Shown: positions 44,933 to 54,324 of the stretch, piece by piece | How the letters are laid out: each line of letters begins with the position of its first letter | Numbering within the stretch: position 1 is the first letter of the stretch | Notes under the pieces: generated by a model | What the model saw: only the letters and a program-made list of their open reading frames with translations | Told to the model about the DNA's origin: nothing | Database searches by the model: none | DNA from: Sulfitobacter sp. OXR-159 | Lineage (GTDB): Bacteria; Pseudomonadota; Alphaproteobacteria; Rhodobacterales; Rhodobacteraceae | Reading direction: 5' to 3' | Assembly (NCBI RefSeq): GCF_034377145.1 | Contig: NZ_CP139709.1 | Coordinates: forward strand, 124,001 to 188,000 | DNA: 64,000 nucleotides | Made by a program: the position numbers and the translations under genes

Positions 44933-46250
44933 GGGAGTGTGCGTAATTTTGTGCCCTGACGCCTTTAGTTACGCCATGGGAAAGCGTTCTTCGAACATGA
45001 TGGCGAGTTGGCTTTTAACACGGTGCCATTCACGCACAGATCGCTTCCACTCGACGGAAGTAGCATTGAGCGCCAAGAAGATCAACTTTGCTGCCGCCTC
45101 ATCGCTCGGGAAGTGGCCTCGGGTTCGCACCGCACGCCGGATTTTTGAGTTCAGGGCTTCTATGGCATTCGTTGTGTAAATCAATCGGCGCACTTCGGGC
45201 GGGTAGTCGAGAAACGGGATCACCTCGTTCCAGGCTCGGCGCCAGCTCGGTGCAATGGCCGGATAGCGCTTGGCCAGATCGCTCTCCTCGAACTCGGCCA
45301 GCGCAGCCTCTGCTGCTTCGACGTCCAAGGCGGTGTAGACTGCCTTCAGGGCTGTCGCCACGGCCTTGCGGTCCTTGTAGCTGGCAAAGCTCATAGAGTG
45401 GCGCAGCAAATGAACGATGCACGTCTGGACCTGGGTTTCCGGGAAAGCCGCCTCAATGGCCTGGGGGAAGCCTTTGAGGCCGTCGACCACGGCAATCAGA
45501 ATGTCCTGAACGCCCCTGTGACGTAGATCATTCAGAACCTTTGCCCAAAATTTGGCACCCTCGTTGGCCTGGAACCACAGCCCCAGAACGTCCCGGGTGC
45601 CGTCTGGACGGATCGCCAAGGCTACGAAGACCGCCTTGTTCGAGACCGCTCCATCACTGCGGATGTTGACGCGGATCGCATCCATGAAGACGACGGGATA
45701 GCAGGGTTCCAGTGGCCGGCTCTGCCAGGCGGTGACCTCGTCCATCACAGCCTCAGTGATCACCGATATCAAGCTGGGTGATGCCTCAAAGCCGTAAATC
45801 TCTTCAATGTGCCCTTGGATCTCACGGGTCGTCATTCCGCGTGCATACATGCTGACGATCTTGCGGTCGAACTCGGGAAAACGACGCTGATACTTGGCGA
45901 TCAACAGCGGATCAAAGGTGCCGTTGCGGTCGCGCGGAATATCCAAGATGACCTTCCCACTGTCGGTGGTCACAGTCTTCTGGCTGCTGCCATTACGACG
46001 ATTGGGCGGATGGTTCTGGCCCTCCGCGACACCTTCTTCGCGCTCTGCCCCAAGATGTTCCTCCATCTCAGCTGTTAAAGCGCGTTCTGCCAATGCTTTG
46101 GTCAACTCGGCAAGAATGCCCTCCTTGCCGAATAGGTCGCCAGAGGACCGGCCTTCCATCAGTTGGTCTAATAGCTTTTTGTCGATGCTCATACGTGGGT
46201 CTCCTTATAGAGCAGTTACCACGCCAGAGCACAAAATTCAGGACAGTCCC
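44933..46250 (-). mobile_element. IS256-family insertion sequence
   Basis: A complete 1318-bp element. The left end GGGAGTGTGCGTAATTTTGT matches the complement of the right end, GGGACTGTCCTGAATTTTGT. The element is flanked by the perfect 8-bp duplication CTTGTGCT and contains one intact transposase gene. It is inserted in an alpha/beta-hydrolase-like gene. Confidence 0.95.
44969..46192 (-). CDS. IS256-family (mutator) transposase
   Basis: A 407-residue transposase with typical segments: NRRNGSSQKTVTTDSGKVILDIPRDRNGTFDP, then KIVSMYARGMTTREIQGHIEEIYG. The catalytic acidic residues are in YPVVFMDAIRVNIR, ILIAVVDGLKGFPQAIEAAFP and the C-terminal YTTNAIEALNSKIRRAV (Glu). The frame is full length without damage. 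Confidence 0.96.
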   Translation of the reverse strand: MSIDKKLLDQLMEGRSSGDLFGKEGILAELTKALAERALTAEMEEHLGAEREEGVAEGQNHPPNRRNGSSQKTVTTDSGKVILDIPRDRNGTFDPLLIAKYQRRFPEFDRKIVSMYARGMTTREIQGHIEEIYGFEASPSLISVITEAVMDEVTAWQSRPLEPCYPVVFMDAIRVNIRSDGAVSNKAVFVALAIRPDGTRDVLGLWFQANEGAKFWAKVLNDLRHRGVQDILIAVVDGLKGFPQAIEAAFPETQVQTCIVHLLRHSMSFASYKDRKAVATALKAVYTALDVEAAEAALAEFEESDLAKRYPAIAPSWRRAWNEVIPFLDYPPEVRRLIYTTNAIEALNSKIRRAVRTRGHFPSDEAAAKLIFLALNATSVEWKRSVREWHRVKSQLAIMFEERFPMA

Positions 46251-46791
46251 CTTGTGCTGCATCGCGCCACTCCGTTGAGCTCCAATCATAAGTACGGCGC
46301 GCAAAACGATAGCGCTTTTCAAATGGCGCATCCTCAGCGGACAGCGATGACTGAGGGGCGAAGGCAACGACGATACATCCTGGAGCGAGTGGCGCGAATA
46401 AGCAGGCTGCATAGCCCCCCATGGAAGCCCCGTACATAGAGACTACAGGATAGCTTTCAAACAGTCCTTGAGCGCGCAGTCCTAAAAGGTAGTCGGTAAG
46501 CTCGGTTGAACGGAACCAATCATTTTTCTTGGTCATCACCCCAAGTGAACCCCACCCGTTCTTCTGGGCCACATCCTGTCCCCATGGTTTCCGGGGGAGC
46601 TTCGATTTCAAGGAGGCCAGGTTGTCAAAGCTGACGAGAAGCCGGCTTTTACCCGGAGTATAGGTGATAACGTGATGCTCGGTCTCGTGGTGAAAGCCAC
46701 CGGCTTCTTTGACGTCCCGCTTGATCCCTTCGAAGTTTAAGTTGCTTGGGATTGCAGTCTTGTTAGGGCGTGGCTGTGGCATGATGGGCAA
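46251..46791 (-). pseudogene. Alpha/beta-hydrolase-like gene, 5' part (split by IS256)
   Basis: N-terminal portion starting MPIMPQPRPNKTAIPSNL. RLLVSFDNLASLKSKLPRKPWG is followed by the nucleophile elbow SMYGASMGGYAACLFAPLAPG (G-x-S-x-G), typical of alpha/beta hydrolases, and the segment AFAPQSSLSAEDAPFEKRY. The insertion falls after WRDAAQ. The restored protein would have 313 residues and join as DAAQGLKAAGKAYLIYD. Substrate unknown; the N-terminal FDNLAS pattern is seen in hydrolase-like proteins of capsule/glycan loci, a weak hint only. Not functional in this copy unless the element excises. Confidence 0.85.
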
Positions 46792-47036
46792 ACAGTCCCT
46801 TAGTGGTTCGTATGGGTTGCTTCGGACATCATTTTTCTATGTGTCAAAGCCTTCCGTAGGCCAGAGGTGGCTTAAGCTCCTTCATATGAGCGCGTTATTG
46901 TTCCCGTAACATTACTCCGTAGGTCGTATTGTAGACACTAATCTTTGGCGTTCCCCTGTGCATTTTTGCGAAGGGGCTGTTTGCCTCACACCTGGGTGGC
47001 CAAAAATGCCCGCTATTGGTTTGAAGCCGTAACGCT

Positions 47037-47789
47037 TCAATGCCCGACAATTTGGCTGAGAAATTTCTGTGTCCGAGTGTTCTTGGGCGCTGAAAAAAAG
47101 GTATCAGGATTGTTTTCTTCAACGATGGCGCCATCCGCCATGAATATCACCCGATCAGCCACTTTTCGCGCAAATCCCATCTCATGGGTTACGCAGAGCA
47201 TGGTCATACCATCTTCCGCCAGCTCACTCATCGTATCGAGCACTTCCTTGATCATTTCGGGATCAAGTGCTGACGTGGGTTCATCGAACAGCATAATCTG
47301 CGGCTTCATGCAAAGAGCCCGGGCAATAGCTACGCGCTGCTGCTGCCCTCCAGACAACTGCCCAGGGTACTTTCCTGCCTGTTCAGGTATTTTTACCTTT
47401 TCAAGGAAGTGCATTGCATTCTTGTTGGCTTCTTGTGTTGTTTCTTTACGCGTCCACCTCGGCGCCAACGTGCAATTCTCTAAAACAGTTAAGTGAGGGA
47501 ATAAATTGAATTGTTGGAAGCACATCCCCACTTCAGCCCTGATTTTGCCTACGTTCTTCATATTGGACGTCAGCCGTGTTCCGACCACGTCGATCGTGCC
47601 AGAGTGATGAGCTTCCAAGGCGTTTATACACCTCACGAGCGTAGATTTCCCCGAGCCTGACGGGCCGCAGATCACAATTTTTTCGCCCCGCTTAATCTTC
47701 AAGTTGATGTTTCGCAAAGCATGGTAACTGCCATACCATTTGTTTAGCTCGGATATTTTGATAACCGCTTGATTGCCCGCATCCTGCAT
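47037..47789 (-). CDS. Polar amino-acid ABC transporter ATPase
   Basis: A 250-residue GlnQ/HisP-type ATPase. Walker [15 protein letters not shown]-loop [18 protein letters not shown], signature [15 protein letters not shown], Walker [13 protein letters not shown] and the H-loop [15 protein letters not shown] are all present. It energises uptake with the permease and binding protein upstream on the same strand. The start is followed directly by [20 protein letters not shown]. Last gene of the operon. Confidence 0.95.
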   Translation of the reverse strand: MQDAGNQAVIKISELNKWYGSYHALRNINLKIKRGEKIVICGPSGSGKSTLVRCINALEAHHSGTIDVVGTRLTSNMKNVGKIRAEVGMCFQQFNLFPHLTVLENCTLAPRWTRKETTQEANKNAMHFLEKVKIPEQAGKYPGQLSGGQQQRVAIARALCMKPQIMLFDEPTSALDPEMIKEVLDTMSELAEDGMTMLCVTHEMGFARKVADRVIFMADGAIVEENNPDTFFSAPKNTRTQKFLSQIVGH

Positions 47790-47840
47790 TTCTATGTCGT
47801 TCCTTAAATTTCTTTTTCTGTAAGGGTAGCCGCCTGTCGA

Positions 47841-48518
47841 TTAGGCAGCTTTTCCGTCGTTCCGGAATCGCTCTTCCAGATAGGAAACCAAACGCACGGC
47901 GGGCAGCAGAACGATTAAATACATAATGGCAGCCGCAATAAGCGGAGAGGGGTTCGCGGTGAGGGCCTGTGCGTCGGTGGCCTGCTTTAGCAGATCTGGC
48001 ATCGCTACGACCGATGCAAGCGAGGTGTCCTTTGCAATCGCGACCGCATTTGATGTGTGTGGTGGGATCGCGATCCGAAATGCCTGTGGCAAGATGACTT
48101 TCCAGATTGTGACCGGGAACGATAGGCCAAGTGCAGCTGCGGCTTCCGTCTGGCCTCGCGGGATAGCCTGAATACCGGCGCGGAACACCTCTGCGGTGAA
48201 CGAGGAGAACACAAGCCCCAATGCCAATGTAGTCGCCATAAATGCGTTCAAGCGAATGCCCATAAACGGCAAAGCGTAATATATGATGACTAGCAGGACG
48301 AGGATCGGGATCGCCCGAAAGAGATCTACATAGGCGATTGCCATTCCACGGAAGAACTTGGGGGCATAGAGCCTGATAAGACAGATTAAAACTCCTGCGA
48401 TCCCCCCAACAACGATTGTTGTGGTGGCCAGAGCGACAGTATTGCCAATTCCTTTAAGCAGCATTGGATAGACGCGGAGGATCACCTCTGCGTTGAGAAA
48501 CGTATCAACGAAGTCCAT
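47841..48518 (-). CDS. Polar amino-acid ABC transporter permease
   Basis: A HisM/GlnP-type permease starting MDFVDTFLNAEVILRVYPMLLKGIGNTVALATTTI. It has about five membrane helices and the conserved loop AAAALGLSFPVTIWKVILPQAFRIAIPP. A longer frame starts at 48569, but the ATG at 48518 begins where the family begins. Only one permease gene is present, so it probably works as a homodimer. Confidence 0.93.
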   Translation of the reverse strand: MDFVDTFLNAEVILRVYPMLLKGIGNTVALATTTIVVGGIAGVLICLIRLYAPKFFRGMAIAYVDLFRAIPILVLLVIIYYALPFMGIRLNAFMATTLALGLVFSSFTAEVFRAGIQAIPRGQTEAAAALGLSFPVTIWKVILPQAFRIAIPPHTSNAVAIAKDTSLASVVAMPDLLKQATDAQALTANPSPLIAAAIMYLIVLLPAVRLVSYLEERFRNDGKAA

Positions 48519-48576
48519 GAGGACCAAATCTCCTGAGAGTAGATGATGAGCCGGATGGTGCCGGCTCAAACTGTTG

Positions 48577-49359
48577 TCACTCGGCGGTTGGCACCGGCAT
48601 TACGGCTACGGTCGACGTGTCTGGCGCCGGAGCTACTCCAAGCCATTTCTCATGGATCTCGGCGAGCGTTCCGTCTTCTTTTATCTCTGAAATCGCGGCG
48701 TTAACGCTCTCGAGATGCTCAGAGCCCTGAGGCATCATGATCGCGAACCGGTCCCCCGTCGGGATCGTTTCAAGTATTTTAAGGTCAGGCATTTGCTGAA
48801 AGGCGTATTGGTACCCGGCCAGATCGCCTACTGCCCCATCCAGACGCTGCGAGCGCACATCCAGTAACAAGTTTTGTTGCGTAGTATAGCCACGGATGCT
48901 GTCAAAGCCGATGCTCTCGGCATTCGCATTCACCCAGGCTTCTGCAATGGACGACGATAGAACGCCAACGGTTTTGCCTTCCATGCTAGCCATCTCTGAC
49001 ACGTCCCCGTCTTGTCGCCCAATCAGCGCCAGATCGCTGTCGTAGTACCCTTGCGTAAATGCCTGATTTTGAAGACGCTCGTTGGTTACTGTAATGGTCG
49101 AAATCGCCATATCGATACGCCCAGAAGAAGTTGCAGCGAAAAGCGCTTGGAAGCCGAGGTCTTGAAACTCGATATCTGCACCAACTCTTTTGCCGATCTC
49201 TTCAACCAGATCCACTTCAAAGCCCTCAAACGTGCTTTGATCGTTCTTGTATTCCCAAGGCGGGTTAGCTGAGTATGCGCCAACGACCAGCGTTTCAGCG
49301 GCGGCGGCTTGGCCTAGTACCGCTAACGTGATGACGCCTAGTGATAGTTTCGTGTTCAT
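48577..49359 (-). CDS. Amino-acid-type ABC transporter substrate-binding protein
   Basis: A 260-residue SBP_bac_3 protein. The signal peptide is MNTKLSLGVITLAVLGQAAAA. The mature domain starts ETLVVGAYSANPPWEYKND with FEGFEVDLVEEIGKRVG and ISTITVTNERLQNQAFTQGYYDSD, the usual polar amino-acid binding motif. Located beside a kynureninase cluster, it may bind an aromatic amino acid such as kynurenine or tryptophan; this is inferred from context. Confidence 0.93.
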   Translation of the reverse strand: MNTKLSLGVITLAVLGQAAAAETLVVGAYSANPPWEYKNDQSTFEGFEVDLVEEIGKRVGADIEFQDLGFQALFAATSSGRIDMAISTITVTNERLQNQAFTQGYYDSDLALIGRQDGDVSEMASMEGKTVGVLSSSIAEAWVNANAESIGFDSIRGYTTQQNLLLDVRSQRLDGAVGDLAGYQYAFQQMPDLKILETIPTGDRFAIMMPQGSEHLESVNAAISEIKEDGTLAEIHEKWLGVAPAPDTSTVAVMPVPTAE

Positions 49360-49388
49360 TGTGGTTCCTCCCTTTTGATAGCAGTTGA

Positions 49389-50123
49389 TTAGTCGCCTCC
49401 AGCACCCACCACGGAGCGGTAGACCGACATTGTGATCTGAACGTGTTCGCTCAGAAGCTCTCCTGCGGTCTTCTGGTCCCGATCAAGCGCGGCTTCCATG
49501 AGCTTCGTGTGGTGATCATGCGCGAGCGCTTGTCGCAGCAGATCCAGCGTTTCCTCCGAATGCTGGTCCTGACGTGCGGGGTTAATCGATCCGGGATGAA
49601 AGAGCAGTGCATGGTGATGACGCTGAAGCTGCTCCAGCGTCACGGCATGAAATGATTTTAGCCATGTAGACCGACCTGCCGCGATGAGCTTTGCATGAAA
49701 ACCATCATGGGCGTTTGCCCAAAGTTCACGATCCGCGACGGCACCTCGCCCTATAGGCTGCGGGGTGTGCATCAGTCGGTGGTGGGCGGCAACCAGATTT
49801 GTTTCCCATTCCATTCCGCCATGGGCGATGGAATCTTGCAATAATCGTTGCTCAAGCGACAGCCGTGCATCTTCAAGATCATTAAGGTCTTCTAGCGATA
49901 CAGGCGCAACGCGCCAGCCACAGTTTGGGCTCGCGACGACAAGTTGCTTCTCTTCCAGCCGAGACAATGCTTCGCGCACAGGCGTGGCGCTGATGCCAAT
50001 GCTCTTGGATAGGGTTGCGACCCGAAGCGGCGCGCCGGGGGCGTGAGTTCCATTAAGGATGGATCTCCTAAGCATCTCATATGCGCTTTCGGCTCTATTA
50101 GCATTTTTCATACGAACTTGCAT
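49389..50123 (-). CDS. GntR-family regulator (FadR/FCD type)
   Basis: A 244-residue repressor. The winged helix is residues 10-75 (ESAYEMLRRSILNGTHAPGAPLRVATLSKSIGISATPVREALSRLEEKQLV). The C-terminal FCD ligand domain has ARLSLEQRLLQDSI, NAHDGFHAKLIAAG and the metal-site histidines in HHHALLFH and EHVQITM. It is divergent from kynureninase and upstream of the transporter operon. The 12-bp palindrome directly at its start is a likely operator, so it should control both directions. Confidence 0.92.
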   Translation of the reverse strand: MQVRMKNANRAESAYEMLRRSILNGTHAPGAPLRVATLSKSIGISATPVREALSRLEEKQLVVASPNCGWRVAPVSLEDLNDLEDARLSLEQRLLQDSIAHGGMEWETNLVAAHHRLMHTPQPIGRGAVADRELWANAHDGFHAKLIAAGRSTWLKSFHAVTLEQLQRHHHALLFHPGSINPARQDQHSEETLDLLRQALAHDHHTKLMEAALDRDQKTAGELLSEHVQITMSVYRSVVGAGGD

Positions 50124-50135
50124 ATCATATATGAT
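50124..50135. promoter_or_regulatory. Palindrome between gntR and kynU (operator candidate)
   Basis: ATCATATATGAT is a perfect 12-bp palindrome one base before the GntR start and 39 bases before the kynureninase ATG. GntR/FCD proteins bind short AT-containing palindromes in such positions. Confidence 0.55.
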
Positions 50136-50174
50136 TTAGTGTATCTACGACGAAATTTAGAAGATTGGAAGTTT

Positions 50175-51401
50175 ATGTTACATTCCTCCGCAGCCCAGGT
50201 CCTTGCGAGCGGCGCCTCGCTTTATCGTCGAGACCGGTTTCTTCTTGAGGATGAGGTTGTCTATCTCGATGGAAACTCGCTGGGGCCGTTGCCAAAGTCC
50301 GTACCGGACCGGCTTGCAAAAGCTGTTAAAGACGAGTGGGGCAAATCACTCGTAAAAGGGTGGAATGAGGCTGGATGGTTCGATCTGCCTCGAAAGGTGG
50401 CTCGCCGTATCGAGCCGCTAATCGGCGCTGAGCCGAAATCTGTTGCGGTCGGCGATTCCACCTCTGTTAATCTGTTTAAGGCCTTGAGTGCGGCCCTCAG
50501 CCTTGTCGGGTCACGTCGCCGTATTCTCTCAGATGCAGGGAATTTCCCCAGCGACCTTTATATCGCACAAGGGCTGTCACGGCTTGTGAAGGACGGGTTC
50601 GAAGTTGCGGCACTCCCTTCCGAAGAGGTTGAAGCCGCCATCGATGACAGTGTCGCCATTGTCATGCTTACCGAGGTCGATTACCGCACAGGCCGTCGTC
50701 GAAACATGAAGGCCGTAACGGAGGCGGCCCATGCCGTGGGCGCCATCATCATCTGGGACCTTGCGCATTCAGCCGGCGCCTTCCCTGTTCGGCTTTCCGA
50801 ATGCGGCGCTGATTTTGCTGTGGGCTGTGGGTACAAGTTTCTGAACGGCGGACCCGGTGCTCCGGCTTTCCTCTATGTGGCGCCGCGGCATAGCGAGGTT
50901 GTTTCCCCGGCTATTGCGGGCTGGATGGGTCATGCTGATCCTTTTGCTTTCGAGCCGTCTTATCGACCTGGCGAAGGCATTAAAAAAATGCAGGCGGGCA
51001 CCCCTCCGATCTTATCCATGACCGCGCTAAACGAGGCTTTGACCCTCTATGAGGATGTGGACCTCGCGGCGCTGGAGCGTGAATCCCAAAGTCTGGGTGA
51101 TATGTTTATCTCGGCGGTAATGCAGCATTGCCCCGACTTGGATCTGGCCTCGCCACGTACGGCTGCTGAGCGCGGCAGTCAGGTCTCTTTTCGGCATCCA
51201 GAGGGCTATGCAATCATGCAGGCGCTGATTGATCGCAATGTGATCGGTGACTTCAGGGCGCCTGACATCCTGCGTTTCGGCATTACTCCTCTCTATACAA
51301 ATGCGGAAGACATCCAACGTGCGGCGACGGTTTTGTCTGAGATCATAAGAGACAGGCTTTGGGATCGTGACGCATACCGCGTCCGCGCGGCTGTCACCTG
51401 A
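50175..51401 (+). CDS. kynU: Kynureninase
   Basis: A PLP enzyme that cleaves kynurenine (or 3-hydroxykynurenine) to (hydroxy)anthranilate and alanine. From ATG 50175 the protein has 408 residues. YLDGNSLGPLPKSVPDRL and WNEAGWFDLPRKVA are N-terminal family motifs. IIIWDLAHSAGAFPV (Asp195) precedes the PLP-binding lysine in GCGYKFLNGGPGAPAFLY (Lys221). A longer frame from 50043 overlaps the GntR gene and is unlikely. It is divergent from the GntR regulator. No tryptophan dioxygenase is present in the window, so the substrate may be imported by the adjacent transporter. Confidence 0.94.
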   Translation: MLHSSAAQVLASGASLYRRDRFLLEDEVVYLDGNSLGPLPKSVPDRLAKAVKDEWGKSLVKGWNEAGWFDLPRKVARRIEPLIGAEPKSVAVGDSTSVNLFKALSAALSLVGSRRRILSDAGNFPSDLYIAQGLSRLVKDGFEVAALPSEEVEAAIDDSVAIVMLTEVDYRTGRRRNMKAVTEAAHAVGAIIIWDLAHSAGAFPVRLSECGADFAVGCGYKFLNGGPGAPAFLYVAPRHSEVVSPAIAGWMGHADPFAFEPSYRPGEGIKKMQAGTPPILSMTALNEALTLYEDVDLAALERESQSLGDMFISAVMQHCPDLDLASPRTAAERGSQVSFRHPEGYAIMQALIDRNVIGDFRAPDILRFGITPLYTNAEDIQRAATVLSEIIRDRLWDRDAYRVRAAVT

Positions 51402-51424
51402 ACATTAAGAAGGAGTGTGAAGTC

Positions 51425-52162
51425 ATGACGAAACAATCTGTGGCCGTGATCACCGGTGCGGCCGGTGGAATGGGGCGTGCCATCACCGCTGCTCTGCTGA
51501 AAGATGGGCGGCGATGCTTTGGCATCGACGTCAATCACAAGGCGCTTGAAGAAATGGAGCAAGATCTCGGGTCTAGCTTCAGAGGATTGAAGGTGGATTT
51601 GACAGACGCCGGGCAAATCGCGGCCTGCTTCGAGAGCATTCATCAAGAGGCAGGTGGTGTAGATATTTTGGTGAACAACGCAGGCACTTGCCTGATGTCT
51701 GAGTTTCCCAACATCCCCCCCGCCGAGCTTGATCTGCAAATGAACTTGAACTTCTCTTCCGCGTTTCATTGCAGTCAGGCGGCGATAAAGCTGATGCAGG
51801 GGCGCGATGGTGTACGCAAGATCATCAATATTTCCTCAAACGGCGCCTACAACTTCGATGTTTTTGACCCACCCCATTATCGTGCCAGCAAAGCGGCTCT
51901 AGACACACTAACCAAAGATCTTGCACGACGTTTTGCCCGCGATAAGATCTCGGTCAATTCGATCGCGCCGGCGATGACAGAGACGCCTTTGTTCAATGTG
52001 GTGAGCCAAGAAGTACTCGATGCGGCTATTGCGCAAATGCCGCATGGTCGGCCGATGCAGCCTACCGAGGTCGCGGAATGGGTGCGTTTTCTCGCCTCTC
52101 CCGCTGGAGACATCTCCAGCGGGAATGTTATCATTTTGAACCAGGGCCGCGATGTTCGTTAA
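51425..52162 (+). CDS. Short-chain dehydrogenase/reductase
   Basis: A 245-residue classical SDR. The cofactor motif is TGAAGGMGRAI (residues 11-21), the structural motif VNNAG, and the catalytic Ser in NISSNGAYN with YRASKAAL (Tyr-x-x-x-Lys). The acidic residue after the second strand (GIDVNHKAL) favours NAD(H). It lies 23 bases after kynureninase in the same operon; its substrate is unknown. Its stop overlaps the convergent gene's stop by 4 bases. Confidence 0.92.
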   Translation: MTKQSVAVITGAAGGMGRAITAALLKDGRRCFGIDVNHKALEEMEQDLGSSFRGLKVDLTDAGQIAACFESIHQEAGGVDILVNNAGTCLMSEFPNIPPAELDLQMNLNFSSAFHCSQAAIKLMQGRDGVRKIINISSNGAYNFDVFDPPHYRASKAALDTLTKDLARRFARDKISVNSIAPAMTETPLFNVVSQEVLDAAIAQMPHGRPMQPTEVAEWVRFLASPAGDISSGNVIILNQGRDVR

Positions 52163-52917
52163 GTATAGGTCTGTGGTGACTTGCGCAGGGACGGCCACTG
52201 CTCTGGGGAGTGGCCGTAGATGACGAAGGCATCCTGCTCTTGCGCGCGCTTCATCAGGCGCGTGCCACTCTCCTGGGCCTGTGCAACATCCCAAGAGCCG
52301 CCGAAGCCTTCTTCGATTTCCGCAGGTCGGGAAATTGCATCGCCGGTAATAAGAACAGTGCCGGTCTCTGGAAGGTCGACCTCGATCGCGAGTTGGCCAG
52401 GGGCATGCCCGGGCACATGCAAGATCCGGAAGCCCGGCCCGATCTGGGTATCTTCTTCAACCAGCAGATATTTGCGGTCCGGCCATTCGAGCGGCTGGAT
52501 TGCTCCCCAGTACAGCGGACGGTCAAGTTTGCGCTCTGCGGCGGACATCAAGATCGGACGTCCTGGGAAGTCTGAAATGCCGCCGACGTGGTCGATATGA
52601 GTATGCGTCATGATGAGTAAGTCGACGTCATCCATCTTAACTCCGGCACGCGCCAGCTGTGCTTCTGGTAGGTTCTCTTCTGTCAGCTCCAGAACCTCCC
52701 CAAACTCGCCCAGCCGATCTTCGGTTGAGGAGGTTGCGATGTCGTAAGCGTACTTACGAGGAAATCCTGTATCGACGAGGATGTTCTCACCGGCAGCCGT
52801 GCGAATGAGAAAACCGCATATTCCGATTACACGTCCATTGGCGTGAACCTTGAACAGTCCATAATCCAGAACATGGAGTTCTTTGGGCTTTCCGTTTATG
52901 TAACTATTTGATTTCAT
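52159..52917 (-). CDS. Metallo-beta-lactamase-fold hydrolase (AHL-lactonase-like)
   Basis: A 252-residue MBL-fold protein. The metal motif is LLIMTHTHIDHVGGISDFPG (HxHxDH), with further ligands in HVPGHAPGQLAIEV and the final His in YGHSPEQWPSL; the Asp in ITGDAI is the bridging ligand. The overall pattern (LDYGLFKVHANG at the start, NILVDTGFPRK) is that of N-acyl-homoserine lactonases and related lactonases. Within a kynurenine-type cluster it might open a lactone or cyclic amide instead. Divergent from the aminotransferase, 37 bases apart. Confidence 0.85.
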   Translation of the reverse strand: MKSNSYINGKPKELHVLDYGLFKVHANGRVIGICGFLIRTAAGENILVDTGFPRKYAYDIATSSTEDRLGEFGEVLELTEENLPEAQLARAGVKMDDVDLLIMTHTHIDHVGGISDFPGRPILMSAAERKLDRPLYWGAIQPLEWPDRKYLLVEEDTQIGPGFRILHVPGHAPGQLAIEVDLPETGTVLITGDAISRPAEIEEGFGGSWDVAQAQESGTRLMKRAQEQDAFVIYGHSPEQWPSLRKSPQTYT

Positions 52918-52954
52918 TATATAACTCCTTCATATCCATCAATACAGGTTCAAC

Positions 52955-54079
52955 ATGAAAGTCAAGATCCACACTCTCTTCCAATACCTTCTCGAGACGA
53001 CTGAAGCCGATCCGGAGGCCATTGTTGGCTTTTCGCTGTCGCAATCGCCAAAGCTTGGTGAATTCATTGACGCACTCGATCCGGAGCTTCCCCTAGATTG
53101 GAATGGAACGTCCTTCAGGGGATTGCCGGCTCTTAGAAGCCACGTTTTGCGCGAAACAGGTTTGGAAGGGATTTGCGATCCGGATGATGTCCTGATCACC
53201 GCAGGAGCGGCGGAAGCCAACTACCTCGCCATCATGCAATTGCTAGAGCCAGATGATGAAATCATCATCGAGACACCGGGCTGGCCACAGGCTGAAGTTC
53301 TGGCCGAGGCTGTCGGCAGTAGGGTCCGCCATCTCGTTCGGCGCGACGACGAAGGCTGGGAATTCCCAATGAATCAATTGTCTGATCTAGTGAACGAGCG
53401 TACCAAGATCATCTTTGTTACTAACCCCAACAATCCAACCGGTCAGCGTTTTTCGGAATCTGAGCTGGGTGAACTGGTAAACCAAGCCAGACGCGTGGGC
53501 GCTTGGTTGATCGTCGACGAGGTCTACGCCGGGCTGGAATGGGAGGGGAGCCGTTCACCTTCTATTGCGGGGCTTTATGAAAGAGGCATTACCACGGGAA
53601 GCGTTTCCAAGGCGCTTGGTCTGCAAGGGTTGCGAACAGGATGGTTGATCTGTCGGAACCGTGACCTGGTGATGGACGCCGTCATTTTGAGAGAAAACTC
53701 TAGTGAGATCATGAATGTCATGGGAGAGGTGATCGCCGAAGTTGCGATGCGCCCAGACCGATATGGCGCTGCTATGAAAAAAGCGCGGGAAGACGGGCTT
53801 GCAAATCTTGCAAAGCTTGACAGCTTTGTTCTTGAAGAGCCGAAGCTTTCTTGGGTGCGCCCTCGTGCGGGGCTGATCGGATTGGCTCGCCTGAATGCTG
53901 ATATTGACGGGGATGAGTTCGCCAAGCGGCTTCTGACAAGCCCTTATAGGACCTTTCTCTTGCCCGGGAGCGCCTACGGGCAGCCGCAACATATCCGGAT
54001 CGGGGTTGGTGGTGGAGAAGAGGTCAATCTTCAGCTCGGACTCTCGAGGGTCAGCAGTCTATTAAAGACCCTTGATTGA
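52955..54079 (+). CDS. PLP-dependent aminotransferase (class I/II)
   Basis: A 374-residue fold-type I aminotransferase. Motifs are VLITAGAAEANYLAI, FVTNPNNPTGQRFSE, LIVDEVYAGLEWEG and the PLP-lysine region TGSVSKALGLQGLRTGW. The N-terminal 50 residues (YLLETTEADPEAIVGFSLSQSP) are shortened relative to aspartate aminotransferase and resemble the capreomycidine-synthase-like / kynurenine-type branch. It may transaminate kynurenine or a related amino acid, judged by its neighbours. Its start is only 37 bases from the divergent hydrolase, so the two share a very small control region. Confidence 0.88.
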   Translation: MKVKIHTLFQYLLETTEADPEAIVGFSLSQSPKLGEFIDALDPELPLDWNGTSFRGLPALRSHVLRETGLEGICDPDDVLITAGAAEANYLAIMQLLEPDDEIIIETPGWPQAEVLAEAVGSRVRHLVRRDDEGWEFPMNQLSDLVNERTKIIFVTNPNNPTGQRFSESELGELVNQARRVGAWLIVDEVYAGLEWEGSRSPSIAGLYERGITTGSVSKALGLQGLRTGWLICRNRDLVMDAVILRENSSEIMNVMGEVIAEVAMRPDRYGAAMKKAREDGLANLAKLDSFVLEEPKLSWVRPRAGLIGLARLNADIDGDEFAKRLLTSPYRTFLLPGSAYGQPQHIRIGVGGGEEVNLQLGLSRVSSLLKTLD

Positions 54080-54324
54080 AGGGGTGGCATCCAGAACACG
54101 ACGGCATCAAGGAAGCGACCTTTTGAAATGCACGTTAACGTCTGACGCATCGGTCTTGTGTAAAGATCAGTGTGCTTCCAGTTGCTCTTTAACGTAAAAT
54201 ACGAGCCTGTATGCTATATGATACTATCACACAGCTTTGTTTGCCGTTTCTTATGAGCCATGCGCGCTCGTTATTCAACAAAAGGCATGATCCCCGAGAA
54301 CGGCGGCTACCCTCATAGCTGCGT

